Below, piece by piece: positions 1 to 6,004 of a stretch of DNA of 6,269 nt. A model generated the notes under the pieces. It searched no databases. It saw only the letters and a list, made by a program, of their open reading frames with translations, and was not told the DNA's origin. Source of the DNA: Acidobacteriota bacterium (GTDB lineage: Bacteria > Acidobacteriota > Terriglobia > UBA7540). The stretch's first letter is position 1. Every line of letters begins with the position of its first letter. Both the position numbers and the translations under genes were made by a program. The stretch covers positions 1 to 6,269 of the forward strand of contig JAKASC010000144.1 in NCBI GenBank assembly GCA_021828245.1. The letters are read 5' to 3'.

Positions 1-148
1 CCAGGCCCTGCCGCGGGAACGGCGTTGCAAGTGCGGCCAGGCGCTCGCTCACGCCATTCTGACCGACCCCAAAAAGATTCCTGCCCGCACTCGGAAGCGG
101 CTGGCGTTGTTGCTGGCCAAGTATCTTCAAGACGAAAGAAAACACTAG
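1..148 (+). CDS. C-terminal end of a probable 5'-methylthioadenosine phosphorylase (partial)
   Basis: An open frame enters from the left edge (first whole codon at 2-4) and ends at TAG 146-148, giving the last 48 residues of a protein. The visible tail has a C-K-C motif (codons 26-28 and 32-34), then GQAL.HAI.TDP, an IPA turn, and a closing LALLLAKYL helix. This order (CXC, AL..AI.T, IP, KYL near the terminus) matches what I recall of bacterial and archaeal MTA phosphorylases (MtnP, purine nucleoside phosphorylase family 2). Some members carry a C-terminal CXC pair. Those enzymes split methylthioadenosine, a by-product of polyamine and AdoMet metabolism, into adenine and methylthioribose-1-phosphate in the cytosol. 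The PfkB kinase begins 24 nt downstream, so the two are probably one operon. The catalytic part lies outside the window, so the family call rests on the tail and the neighbour only. Another nucleoside phosphorylase is possible. Confidence 0.6.
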   Translation, partial: QALPRERRCKCGQALAHAILTDPKKIPARTRKRLALLLAKYLQDERKH

Positions 149-172
149 TGGCTGGAGAAAGTAGGCGGCGTT

Positions 173-1078
173 ATGTCTCTGTTGGCTGTTGGTTCCATCG
201 CGTTTGATTCGATTCGTACGCCTTACGGCGAGGAAAAGAACATCCTGGGAGGTTCGGCAACTTATTTTTCCGTCGCCGCGAGCTGGTTCACGCAGGTCGC
301 CATTGTCGCGGTGGTGGGGGAAGACTTTGAGGAACGTCACCAGCAGATCTTTCACGCCCGTGGCATTGACACCTCGGGTCTGGAACGCGCCTCGGGCCGC
401 ACGTTTCGCTGGCAAGGCGAATACGGGCGGGACATGAACGAGGCGCGCACGCTCGACACGCAGCTCAACGTGTTTGAAGGCTTTCAGCCTAAAATTCCCC
501 AACACCTTGTCTCCGCTGAATTCCTCTTTCTTGGCAATATCCATCCGGCGTTGCAGCTCCACGTACGGCGGCAATTATCGGGCGCCAAGTTTGCGGCCGC
601 CGATTCGATGAATTTTTGGATTGCCAACACACCCGGCGAACTCAGCCAAACCCTCAAGGAAGTGGACACGCTGATTATCAATGAGGGCGAAGCCAAAATG
701 CTCTCCGGTCGCCAGAATCTGTGGCAAGCCGCGCGGGCCATTCAGGCCATGGGGCCGCGCAGGGTGGTGGTGAAACGCGGCGAACATGGCGTGACCCTGT
801 TTAACGGCGAGGAAGTCTTCTCGATTCCTGCGCTTCTGCTCGAGGGGTTTCGGGATCCCACCGGTGCTGGAGACACCTTCGCCGGCGGCTTTATGGGCCA
901 TCTGGCGCGCAGCCAAGATCTTTCTGACGCGAATTTGCGTCGGGCCGTGGTGTATGGGGCTGTGATGGCCAGCTTTGCCGTGGAGGACTTTGGTCTCCGC
1001 CGCCTTTTGACCGTCACCCGCCAGGACATCGAAGAGAGAGTCCGCCAATTCACGCGCCTAACTCATTTTGATGTTTAA
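173..1078 (+). CDS. PfkB/ribokinase-family sugar or nucleoside kinase, substrate unknown
   Basis: A 301-residue cytosolic kinase, the usual length for the family. The N-terminus is a strand with GS (7-8), followed by a GG at 26-27 in LGGSATYFSVAA, the substrate-binding lid region. A VVGEDF segment lies near 47-52. NEGE at 170-173 matches the NxxE motif that helps place Mg-ATP. The C-terminal PfkB signature DPTGAGDTFAGGF starts at D228, with D234 as the expected catalytic base and GAG as the anion hole. All residues needed for phosphoryl transfer are present, so it should be active. The ATG at 173 is chosen because the conserved first strand starts there. Weak purine-rich sites (GGAG at 154-157, TAGG at 162-165) precede it. 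The gene lies 24 nt after the MtnP-like tail, suggesting a role in methylthioribose or nucleoside salvage, but the substrate cannot be read from sequence. MTR kinase (MtnK) has a different fold, so this is not MtnK. It overlaps the next gene by 8 nt. Confidence 0.93.
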   Translation: MSLLAVGSIAFDSIRTPYGEEKNILGGSATYFSVAASWFTQVAIVAVVGEDFEERHQQIFHARGIDTSGLERASGRTFRWQGEYGRDMNEARTLDTQLNVFEGFQPKIPQHLVSAEFLFLGNIHPALQLHVRRQLSGAKFAAADSMNFWIANTPGELSQTLKEVDTLIINEGEAKMLSGRQNLWQAARAIQAMGPRRVVVKRGEHGVTLFNGEEVFSIPALLLEGFRDPTGAGDTFAGGFMGHLARSQDLSDANLRRAVVYGAVMASFAVEDFGLRRLLTVTRQDIEERVRQFTRLTHFDV

Positions 1079-2651
1079 TTCGGACTTTGATCCTTCCTCG
1101 CCCGCCGCTCCCCTGCCGCGCCGAACCATTTTAGCCATCTGGATTTTTCTCCTCGCGCTTTCCACCTTCGCGCTGGCGGGGTTTTACCGTCTCGGCGTAA
1201 CGGACATTTATGGCGACGCTCTGGCCCACATGGAAGGCGCGCGGCGTATTTTCGATTCGCTAACGCCGGGATATCCGGAAATTGGCACCGTGTGGCTTCC
1301 TCTTTTTCATCTGCTGGTTTCGCCGCTGGCCCTCAACGATTTCCTCTGGAGATCCGGGTTGGCCGGCAGTTTGGTTTCAATGGCTTGCTTTGTAGGGGCG
1401 GCGTGGTTTCTGTTTCGGCTCGGCTATGAGATGAATGGCAGCCTGGCGGCGGGCTGGGTGGCGCTTGCCGGATTCGCTCTATGTCCGAGTATGCTCTACC
1501 TCGCCAGCATGCCGATGACGGAATCCATGGCCATTTTCTGGTCCGTGCTGACCGTTTACGGACTCTTTCGATATCAGCAAAGCGGAAGGGCCGGCACCGC
1601 TGCGCTCGCGGGGCTCGCGGCGTTCGCGGGAACCCTCACCCGGTATGATGAATGGTACGCGCTGCCGTTTGCCGCCGCGTTTGTTTTCTGGGCGCGCTCG
1701 GAGCCTTGGCCGAAGCGCTTTCGTCACCTTGTGCTGTTTTCATTGATTGCGGGCGCTGGGCCAATTCTGTGGTTCGCGCATAACGCCTATCGCTTTGGGA
1801 ACCCGCTTGAGTTCTATAACGGTCCCTCCTCCGCCAAAGCCATCTACGCGCACCAGCTTGCCACCACGGGCTTTCGATATCCGACCGATGGCAGCATGGT
1901 GCTCTCCGCGCGTTACTACCTGGAGGATGTGCGACTGGTGGTTGGACCCTGGGCGATGGGGCTGGCGGTCTTGGGCCTGGTGGCCTTTTTGGCCGACCGC
2001 CGGCTCCGCTTCCGACGTTCTGCGGGGCTGTTGTTCCTCGTGGCCTTGCCATTCTACGTTCAAGCCATGGCTCACGCCGCGATTCCCCTTTATGTTCCCA
2101 CCCTGTTTCCTTTCACCTACTATAACTTGCGCTACGGGCTGGAACTGGCGCCGGCCCTTGCGTTGCTACCCTCCTTTGTGATTTCGCCGAGCCTCTCGGG
2201 AACGGCGCGGCATCGCCTTGCCGCCGGATTCGTCATTTTATTGGTGGTTCAGGATGTGGGACAGATTCTTCCCGGTGCGCGCGCCTTACCCATCGTTCGT
2301 GAAAGCATCCTCAACACGCCGTGCAAATCCCCTGCGGAAACAACTGTGACCTCCTTCCTTCGAACTCACTACCACGGCGGCACCATCTTGATGGCCTCCG
2401 GCAAGTGGCCGTGTGTCGCGCCCCGTGTTGGGATTGATTATCGCAACATTCTTACCCAGGACAATCGCCGCTACTGGCGGAAGCTCTCACGGCATCCCGG
2501 ACAATGGGTGGAGTGGATTGTGTGCCGAACGGGAGACGCGGTCAGCCAACTCATGCGGGCCTATCCCGGGGCGTTCCGGCATTTTACGCGGGTGCTGCAC
2601 GTGAGGCTCAGCAAGACTGCGGTTTCGATCTATCATCATCAAGCGCCTTAA
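1071..2651 (+). CDS. Polytopic GT-C-like glycosyltransferase (ArnT/PMT-type membrane protein)
   Basis: A 526-residue integral membrane protein with about 11 hydrophobic helices, roughly at 19-39, 96-116, 124-145, 152-168, 174-190, 195-208, then more up to about residue 410. A soluble C-terminal part of about 110 residues follows. The first extracytoplasmic loop holds GDALAHMEGARR (D49, H53, E55) and then GTVWLPLFH near 72-80. GT-C enzymes keep the acidic catalytic and metal-binding residues in this loop, so D49 is the best candidate. Other motifs are MTES (149-152) and LTRYDEW (189-195). GT-C enzymes use polyprenyl-phosphate-linked sugars and act on the outer face of the inner membrane. The acceptor here is unknown: lipid, glycan or protein are all possible. 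I choose ATG 1071 over the adjacent TTG 1068. Either start overlaps the kinase stop, which implies coupling. The fold class is fairly sure from the pattern, while the enzymatic role is inferred. Confidence 0.75.
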   Translation: MFNSDFDPSSPAAPLPRRTILAIWIFLLALSTFALAGFYRLGVTDIYGDALAHMEGARRIFDSLTPGYPEIGTVWLPLFHLLVSPLALNDFLWRSGLAGSLVSMACFVGAAWFLFRLGYEMNGSLAAGWVALAGFALCPSMLYLASMPMTESMAIFWSVLTVYGLFRYQQSGRAGTAALAGLAAFAGTLTRYDEWYALPFAAAFVFWARSEPWPKRFRHLVLFSLIAGAGPILWFAHNAYRFGNPLEFYNGPSSAKAIYAHQLATTGFRYPTDGSMVLSARYYLEDVRLVVGPWAMGLAVLGLVAFLADRRLRFRRSAGLLFLVALPFYVQAMAHAAIPLYVPTLFPFTYYNLRYGLELAPALALLPSFVISPSLSGTARHRLAAGFVILLVVQDVGQILPGARALPIVRESILNTPCKSPAETTVTSFLRTHYHGGTILMASGKWPCVAPRVGIDYRNILTQDNRRYWRKLSRHPGQWVEWIVCRTGDAVSQLMRAYPGAFRHFTRVLHVRLSKTAVSIYHHQAP

Positions 2652-2809
2652 ATTGCCCTTGATTAAGGCACGTTAGCGGCCACACTATGAGACGTAGCGG
2701 CGACGGAGCGGCTCGCCTCGCCCGAAGGTGGGGCAGCTTGCGACGCCGCGGCAAAGGAAGGTGAAGCATTCGATTAGCCAGCGGCCACGCGCCGACGCCA
2801 ACCCGCACC
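2652..2809 (+). other. Intergenic spacer with possible promoter or leader for the dapF operon
   Basis: This 158-nt gap is the longest non-coding stretch in the window and separates the kinase/GT-C pair from the dapF group. Just after the GT-C stop is a small bulged hairpin (2654-2670, loop GATT) without a U-run, so it is a poor terminator at best. TTGATT at 2659-2664 and CACTAT at 2683-2688, 18 nt apart, could be weak -35 and -10 elements, but the match is only partial. A stronger imperfect hairpin lies at 2708-2749 (listed separately). No good Shine-Dalgarno site stands just before the dapF ATG. The nearest purine-rich stretch (around 2753-2765) is about 45 nt away. A 25-codon arginine-rich frame at 2687-2764 has no supporting evidence. 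Whether transcription restarts here is an inference. Confidence 0.35.
2708..2749 (+). repeat. Imperfect GC-rich hairpin upstream of dapF
   Basis: GCGGCTCGC (2708-2716) pairs with 2740-2749 over nine base pairs with one bulged C at 2744. Inside, GCCC (2720-2723) pairs with GGGC (2731-2734) around a 7-nt loop, with a small internal loop between the two stems. It is not followed by a T-run, so it is not a standard intrinsic terminator. It could be an mRNA leader structure, a dispersed palindromic repeat, or chance in GC-rich DNA. Confidence 0.4.
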
Positions 2810-3790
2810 ATGCCCCAACAGATCGCCATTCGCTTTGCCAAATTTCACGGCCTTCACAATGATTTTATCGTTGCGCGGGGGAGTCATCTGCCGCGCCCAC
2901 TCTCCCGATTGGCGCAAGCGATCACGCACCGTCATGCCGGCCTCGGCGCCGATGGCTTCCTGGTGGTCCTTGAGCCGCGCTATCCCGCCCATGACGCCCG
3001 TGTGCGGTTCTTTAACGCCGACGGTAGCGAAGCTGAAATGTCCGGCAATGGCATTCGTTGTGTCGGGGCCTTTTTGTTGCCGCCCGGCCGCAAGCCGCGC
3101 CGCTTGCAGATTGAAACCCGGGCGGGAGTCAAAACCCTGGAGCCGGTTCGAGTGCCTTCGGAGCGGGGCCCGTTGGAATGGACTTTCCGCGTCTCGATGG
3201 GGGAGCCGATTTTCGACCCGGCCCGCATTCCCTTCCGAGCGGCGCAGACGGCTCCGCCTATCGTGGATTTCCCGCTGGCATTGCGGCATCGCACCCTGCG
3301 CGCCACGGTGACTTCCATGGGCAATCCTCATTGCTCGATCTTTGTGGATGATTTCGAATCACTCGACTGGCGAGCCTTGGGCCAAGAGATTGAGCGCAGC
3401 CGATTTTTCCCTCGCCGCACCAACGTCGAGTTCATCAAAGTGATCTCGAAGCAAGAAATTGAAGTGCGTTTCTGGGAGCGTGGAGTTGGCGAAACGGCCT
3501 CTTCCGGGACGGGTTCTTGCGGCGCGGCGGTGGCCTCGATTCTGAACGGGCGCACCGAGCGGACGGTTCGCGTCCAAACCTCCGCCGGCTCGCTGCTCAT
3601 CACTTGGCCGGAGGACGGAGAAGTGAGCTTGACAGGGCCGGCCATCGCCATTGCGGAGGGAAAATACTATTGGGAGACATGGCCACCTGGAGCGTTCTTG
3701 CGGCCTGGTTCGCTTTTTGGACGATGCCGAACAAATCCGTGGCTTTGGCGGGTTGAGGCCAGGGACCGGCCCCAGCGTGACATCCCATGA
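2810..3790 (+). CDS. dapF: Diaminopimelate epimerase homologue with both catalytic Cys replaced by Ser
   Basis: DapF converts LL- to meso-diaminopimelate in the cytosol, for lysine and peptidoglycan synthesis. The protein shows the two-lobed DapF pattern: FAKFHGLHNDF (9-19, usual form GLGNDF), GLGADGF (44-50), FNADGSEAEMSGNGIRC (68-84), GNPHC (171-175), NVEF (205-208) and ERGVGETASSGTGSC (223-237). Substrate-contact residues expected from the family are present (N17, N80, N172, N205, E223, R224). The two catalytic cysteines of the family (Cys73 and Cys217 in Haemophilus influenzae) fall at S78 and S232, so neither is kept. Neighbouring C84, C175 and C237 remain. The family core ends near GKYYW (284-288). 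A further 38-residue Pro/Arg/Trp-rich tail makes 326 residues, against a usual 270-290. The stop overlaps the plsC start as ATGA. No other dap or lys genes are visible. The fold is near certain, but activity as a DAP epimerase is less so; it may be a serine-based variant or act on another substrate. Confidence 0.85.
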   Translation: MPQQIAIRFAKFHGLHNDFIVARGSHLPRPLSRLAQAITHRHAGLGADGFLVVLEPRYPAHDARVRFFNADGSEAEMSGNGIRCVGAFLLPPGRKPRRLQIETRAGVKTLEPVRVPSERGPLEWTFRVSMGEPIFDPARIPFRAAQTAPPIVDFPLALRHRTLRATVTSMGNPHCSIFVDDFESLDWRALGQEIERSRFFPRRTNVEFIKVISKQEIEVRFWERGVGETASSGTGSCGAAVASILNGRTERTVRVQTSAGSLLITWPEDGEVSLTGPAIAIAEGKYYWETWPPGAFLRPGSLFGRCRTNPWLWRVEARDRPQRDIP

Positions 3791-4533
3791 TTCGGACCTT
3801 TCTGTTAGCGGTCGTTCTTCCCGTCTATATGACCCTGGTGGGGGGGCCGCTGCTTCTTTTCGCGCTCTTGACGCACCGCACCGCCGCGCTCTACAAAGCG
3901 GGCCTCGCCGGCGCCAAGCTGGCGCTCTGGATTAGCGGGATAAAAGTTGAAGCGCAGGGCCTTGAAAACATTGTGCGCGGGTCATCGGCTGTCTATATGG
4001 CGAACCATCAAAGCAATTCCGATCCCGCGGCCGTGCTTTCGGTGTTGCCGCCTGTGCTCGTTTTGGTGAAAAAGGAATTCTTCCGAGTTCCTCTCTTGGG
4101 CCCGGCCATGAAAGTCCGGGGTTTTATTTCCATTGACCGCCAGCACCGCGAGCAGGCGCTGGTGGCGCTCGACCAAGCCGTCGCCAAGCTCCGCGCCGGC
4201 CATTCGTTTCTTGCCTATCCGGAAGGCACTCGCAGCCCCGACGGCCACCTGCAGCCCTTCAAGAAGGGCGTTTTTCGCATGGCGATTCAAGCGGGAGCGC
4301 CGATTGTTCCTATTTCCGTTTCCGGCTCATCCAAGCTGCTGCAAAAGGGCAAGCGGCGCATTCACCCGGGGACAATTCGACTGACCTTGCATCGCCCCAT
4401 CCCGACCCAAGGCATGACCGTTGAAGCGCTCGACCGCTTGATGGCGGCGGTTCGGCAAGCCATAATTTCCGGCCTGGCGGAGGATGAGAGGCCCTTGGAT
4501 TTGCCGCCTGCCGAAGATGGAGAATTAGAATGA
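3787..4533 (+). CDS. plsC: 1-acyl-sn-glycerol-3-phosphate acyltransferase (PlsC family)
   Basis: A 248-residue LPLAT-family enzyme of typical length. It should acylate lysophosphatidic acid to phosphatidic acid at the inner membrane. Residues about 4-29 form a hydrophobic N-terminal anchor. Motif I, NHQSNSD, gives the HX4D pair H74 and D79. Motif II lies around KKEFFRVPLLGPAM with a following FI.IDR. Motif III, PEGTRS, is at 145-150. FKKGVFRMA starts at 158, and motif IV (IVPISVSGS) follows. All catalytic and glycerol-phosphate binding motifs are intact, so it should be active, although acyl donor and acceptor preference cannot be read. The start overlaps the dapF stop (ATGA). No Shine-Dalgarno lies at the right spacing (AGGGA is about 21 nt away), so translation probably depends on ribosomes finishing dapF. 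It ends in another ATGA overlap with the GH28 gene. A related lysolipid acyltransferase is the main alternative. Confidence 0.93.
   Translation: MIRTFLLAVVLPVYMTLVGGPLLLFALLTHRTAALYKAGLAGAKLALWISGIKVEAQGLENIVRGSSAVYMANHQSNSDPAAVLSVLPPVLVLVKKEFFRVPLLGPAMKVRGFISIDRQHREQALVALDQAVAKLRAGHSFLAYPEGTRSPDGHLQPFKKGVFRMAIQAGAPIVPISVSGSSKLLQKGKRRIHPGTIRLTLHRPIPTQGMTVEALDRLMAAVRQAIISGLAEDERPLDLPPAEDGELE
4519..4523 (+). promoter_or_regulatory. Shine-Dalgarno site for the GH28 gene
   Basis: GGAGA lies within the last codons of plsC, 6 nt before the ATG at 4530. It allows independent initiation of the pectinase as well as coupling through ATGA, and supports this start. Confidence 0.6.
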
Positions 4534-5921
4534 GGTCATCGCCGAGGGGCGTGCGATATACCCTTTTAGGCTTCTGGACCGTGACCGCTTTGGCCGCGGG
4601 GACGCTTCACGCTCAAGACTTGCGGCAGGTGAGCGAGCCGGTGTTTCCGCCGACCGCTTTGCGGCTGCGGGCTCGGTTAGTGGCGATTCAAGGCGGTCGA
4701 ACTCTGCCGGCCCGCGATGAAAACAAGCTCGACACGGCACGCATTCAAAACGCCTTGAATCATTGTCCGCCCGGTCGGGCCGTCGAATTGGTGCCTGACG
4801 GTATCCGCAATGCGTTTCTTTCGGGTCCGCTGCGTCTTCGAGCCGGAGTCACCTTGCGCATTGCCCAAGGCGCAATTCTGTTTGGGTCCAGGAATCCGCG
4901 CGACTACGACCGCCGGCCGGGTGGCTGCGGAGTTCTGTCGCGCCGCGGCACGGGGTGCCGGCCTCTTATTCTGGCCGACCACGCTCCAAACGCCGCCCTC
5001 ATGGGGCCGGGAACCATTGACGGGCGGGGCGGAGCAACTTTGTTAGGCAAAACTTTTTCCTGGTGGCAGCTCGCCCGCCAAGCGCAAGTCCAAAACCTCC
5101 ACCAAAACTGCCCCCGCTTGATTGAGATTTCGCACTCCGACAACTTTACGCTCTATCGCATCCTGCTCAGGAATTCTCCCAACTTTCATGTGCTTTACCG
5201 GGACGGCAGGGGATTCACTGCCTGGGGCGTTATCATTGATACGCCGGGCACGGCGCGCAACACGGACGGCATTGACCCTTCTTCGGCCACCGACGTGACC
5301 ATCACGCATTGCTTTATTCATGCCGGCGACGACGACGTGGCCATCAAGGCGGGCTCGGCGGGGCCGTCTTCCCACATCACGGTGGCGGACAATCATTTCT
5401 ACACGGGCCACGGCATGTCCATCGGCAGCAACACCAACGGCGGAGTGCGTGACGTCCGCGTGCGCCGCCTCACCATTGATGGGGCGAACAACGGTCTGCG
5501 GATCAAATCGAATTCGAGCCGCGGCGGCCGCGTCGAAAACGTTCTGTATCAGGACGTCTGCATCCGGCGAACCCCTCGGCCCATTGTGATGGATTCTCAC
5601 TACTCGTTTTACGGCTCGCGGAGGAACGAGATTCCCACGTTCACCGATATTGTCCTGCGCGACATCCACATTTTCGGCCCGGGACGAATTCTTCTTGACG
5701 GCTACGATGCCACGCATCGTCTCCGCGTGACCTTCGATGACGTGATTCTGGAAGCGCCGAATCAAGTTCGCTTCCGCGCTGACCATGCGCGCATTCGCCT
5801 GGGTCCAGGGCCGGTTAATTTTCTGCCCTCGGGCAACGATGTCACCATCCTCGGGATGCCCGGCCAGGGACGTCCGTACCCTTGCCAGGGACGATTCAAG
5901 CCCATGCCGAGCCACCCGTAG
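4530..5921 (+). CDS. Secreted GH28 polygalacturonase
   Basis: A 463-residue glycoside hydrolase family 28 enzyme that should cut alpha-1,4-galacturonan in pectin. The N-terminus is a Sec signal peptide: basic start, hydrophobic run about 11-24, and a likely cut after LHA before QD (about residue 29). A parallel beta-helix follows. All GH28 signature motifs are present: NTDGID (N244-D249, with D246 as a catalytic Asp), GDDDVAIK (266-273, D267/D268 as the other catalytic pair), GHG.SIGS (H294) and RIK (R324, K326). The set matches galacturonases rather than rhamnogalacturonases, which often lack the GHG histidine. Endo or exo mode cannot be told. The start ATG shares ATGA with the plsC stop, and GGAGA (4519-4523) sits 6 nt before it, a good Shine-Dalgarno site. 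The neighbouring pectin methylesterase supports the function. The product is likely periplasmic or extracellular. Confidence 0.93.
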   Translation: MRSSPRGVRYTLLGFWTVTALAAGTLHAQDLRQVSEPVFPPTALRLRARLVAIQGGRTLPARDENKLDTARIQNALNHCPPGRAVELVPDGIRNAFLSGPLRLRAGVTLRIAQGAILFGSRNPRDYDRRPGGCGVLSRRGTGCRPLILADHAPNAALMGPGTIDGRGGATLLGKTFSWWQLARQAQVQNLHQNCPRLIEISHSDNFTLYRILLRNSPNFHVLYRDGRGFTAWGVIIDTPGTARNTDGIDPSSATDVTITHCFIHAGDDDVAIKAGSAGPSSHITVADNHFYTGHGMSIGSNTNGGVRDVRVRRLTIDGANNGLRIKSNSSRGGRVENVLYQDVCIRRTPRPIVMDSHYSFYGSRRNEIPTFTDIVLRDIHIFGPGRILLDGYDATHRLRVTFDDVILEAPNQVRFRADHARIRLGPGPVNFLPSGNDVTILGMPGQGRPYPCQGRFKPMPSHP

Positions 5922-6004
5922 CCGCAACGCTGCGCGAAAGGCTCGAGGAAAGCAGGGGGAGAACCCGTTCGCAGGCAGGTTAGGATTGGAGTGAGGGGCG
6001 CTCA
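5922..6004 (+). other. Spacer between the GH28 and CE8 genes
   Basis: This 83-nt purine-rich gap has no convincing terminator or promoter. One short 4-bp hairpin (CGCA/TGCG) falls just after the GH28 stop, which is too weak to matter. The next gene has its own ribosome site at the right end, so read-through from the upstream operon is likely. Confidence 0.4.
5993..5998 (+). promoter_or_regulatory. Shine-Dalgarno site for the CE8 gene
   Basis: GAGGGG lies 6 nt before ATG 6005, with GGAG just upstream at 5988-5991. It favours ATG 6005 over the later in-frame ATG codons 6023, 6026 and 6047, and gives the complete signal peptide. Confidence 0.55.

Noticed and set aside
1068..1070. TTG as start of the membrane protein
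   Set aside because: ATG follows directly at 1071, so the TTG would add only one residue and gives no better ribosome site.
1636..2181. Frames over 100 codons on both strands within the membrane glycosyltransferase gene
   Set aside because: The Pro/Arg/Trp-rich translations lack motifs, while the membrane protein frame runs unbroken through the same DNA with regular helices and conserved motifs.
2654..2670. Hairpin just after the glycosyltransferase stop as an intrinsic terminator
   Set aside because: The stem has only six pairs with a bulge and is not followed by a T-run.
2687..2764. 25-codon arginine-rich frame in the spacer before dapF
   Set aside because: No ribosome site, and its composition simply reflects the GC-rich hairpin it covers.
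2774..3331. 185-codon minus-strand frame opposite dapF
   Set aside because: It overlaps clearly conserved DapF coding sequence, shows no domain, and has the composition of an antisense shadow.
5863..5893. Ten-base direct repeat GCCAGGGACG, 21 nt apart, at the end of the GH28 gene
   Set aside because: It is in frame and encodes a short QGR repeat in the variable C-terminus. With only two copies there is no sign of a mobile element or array.
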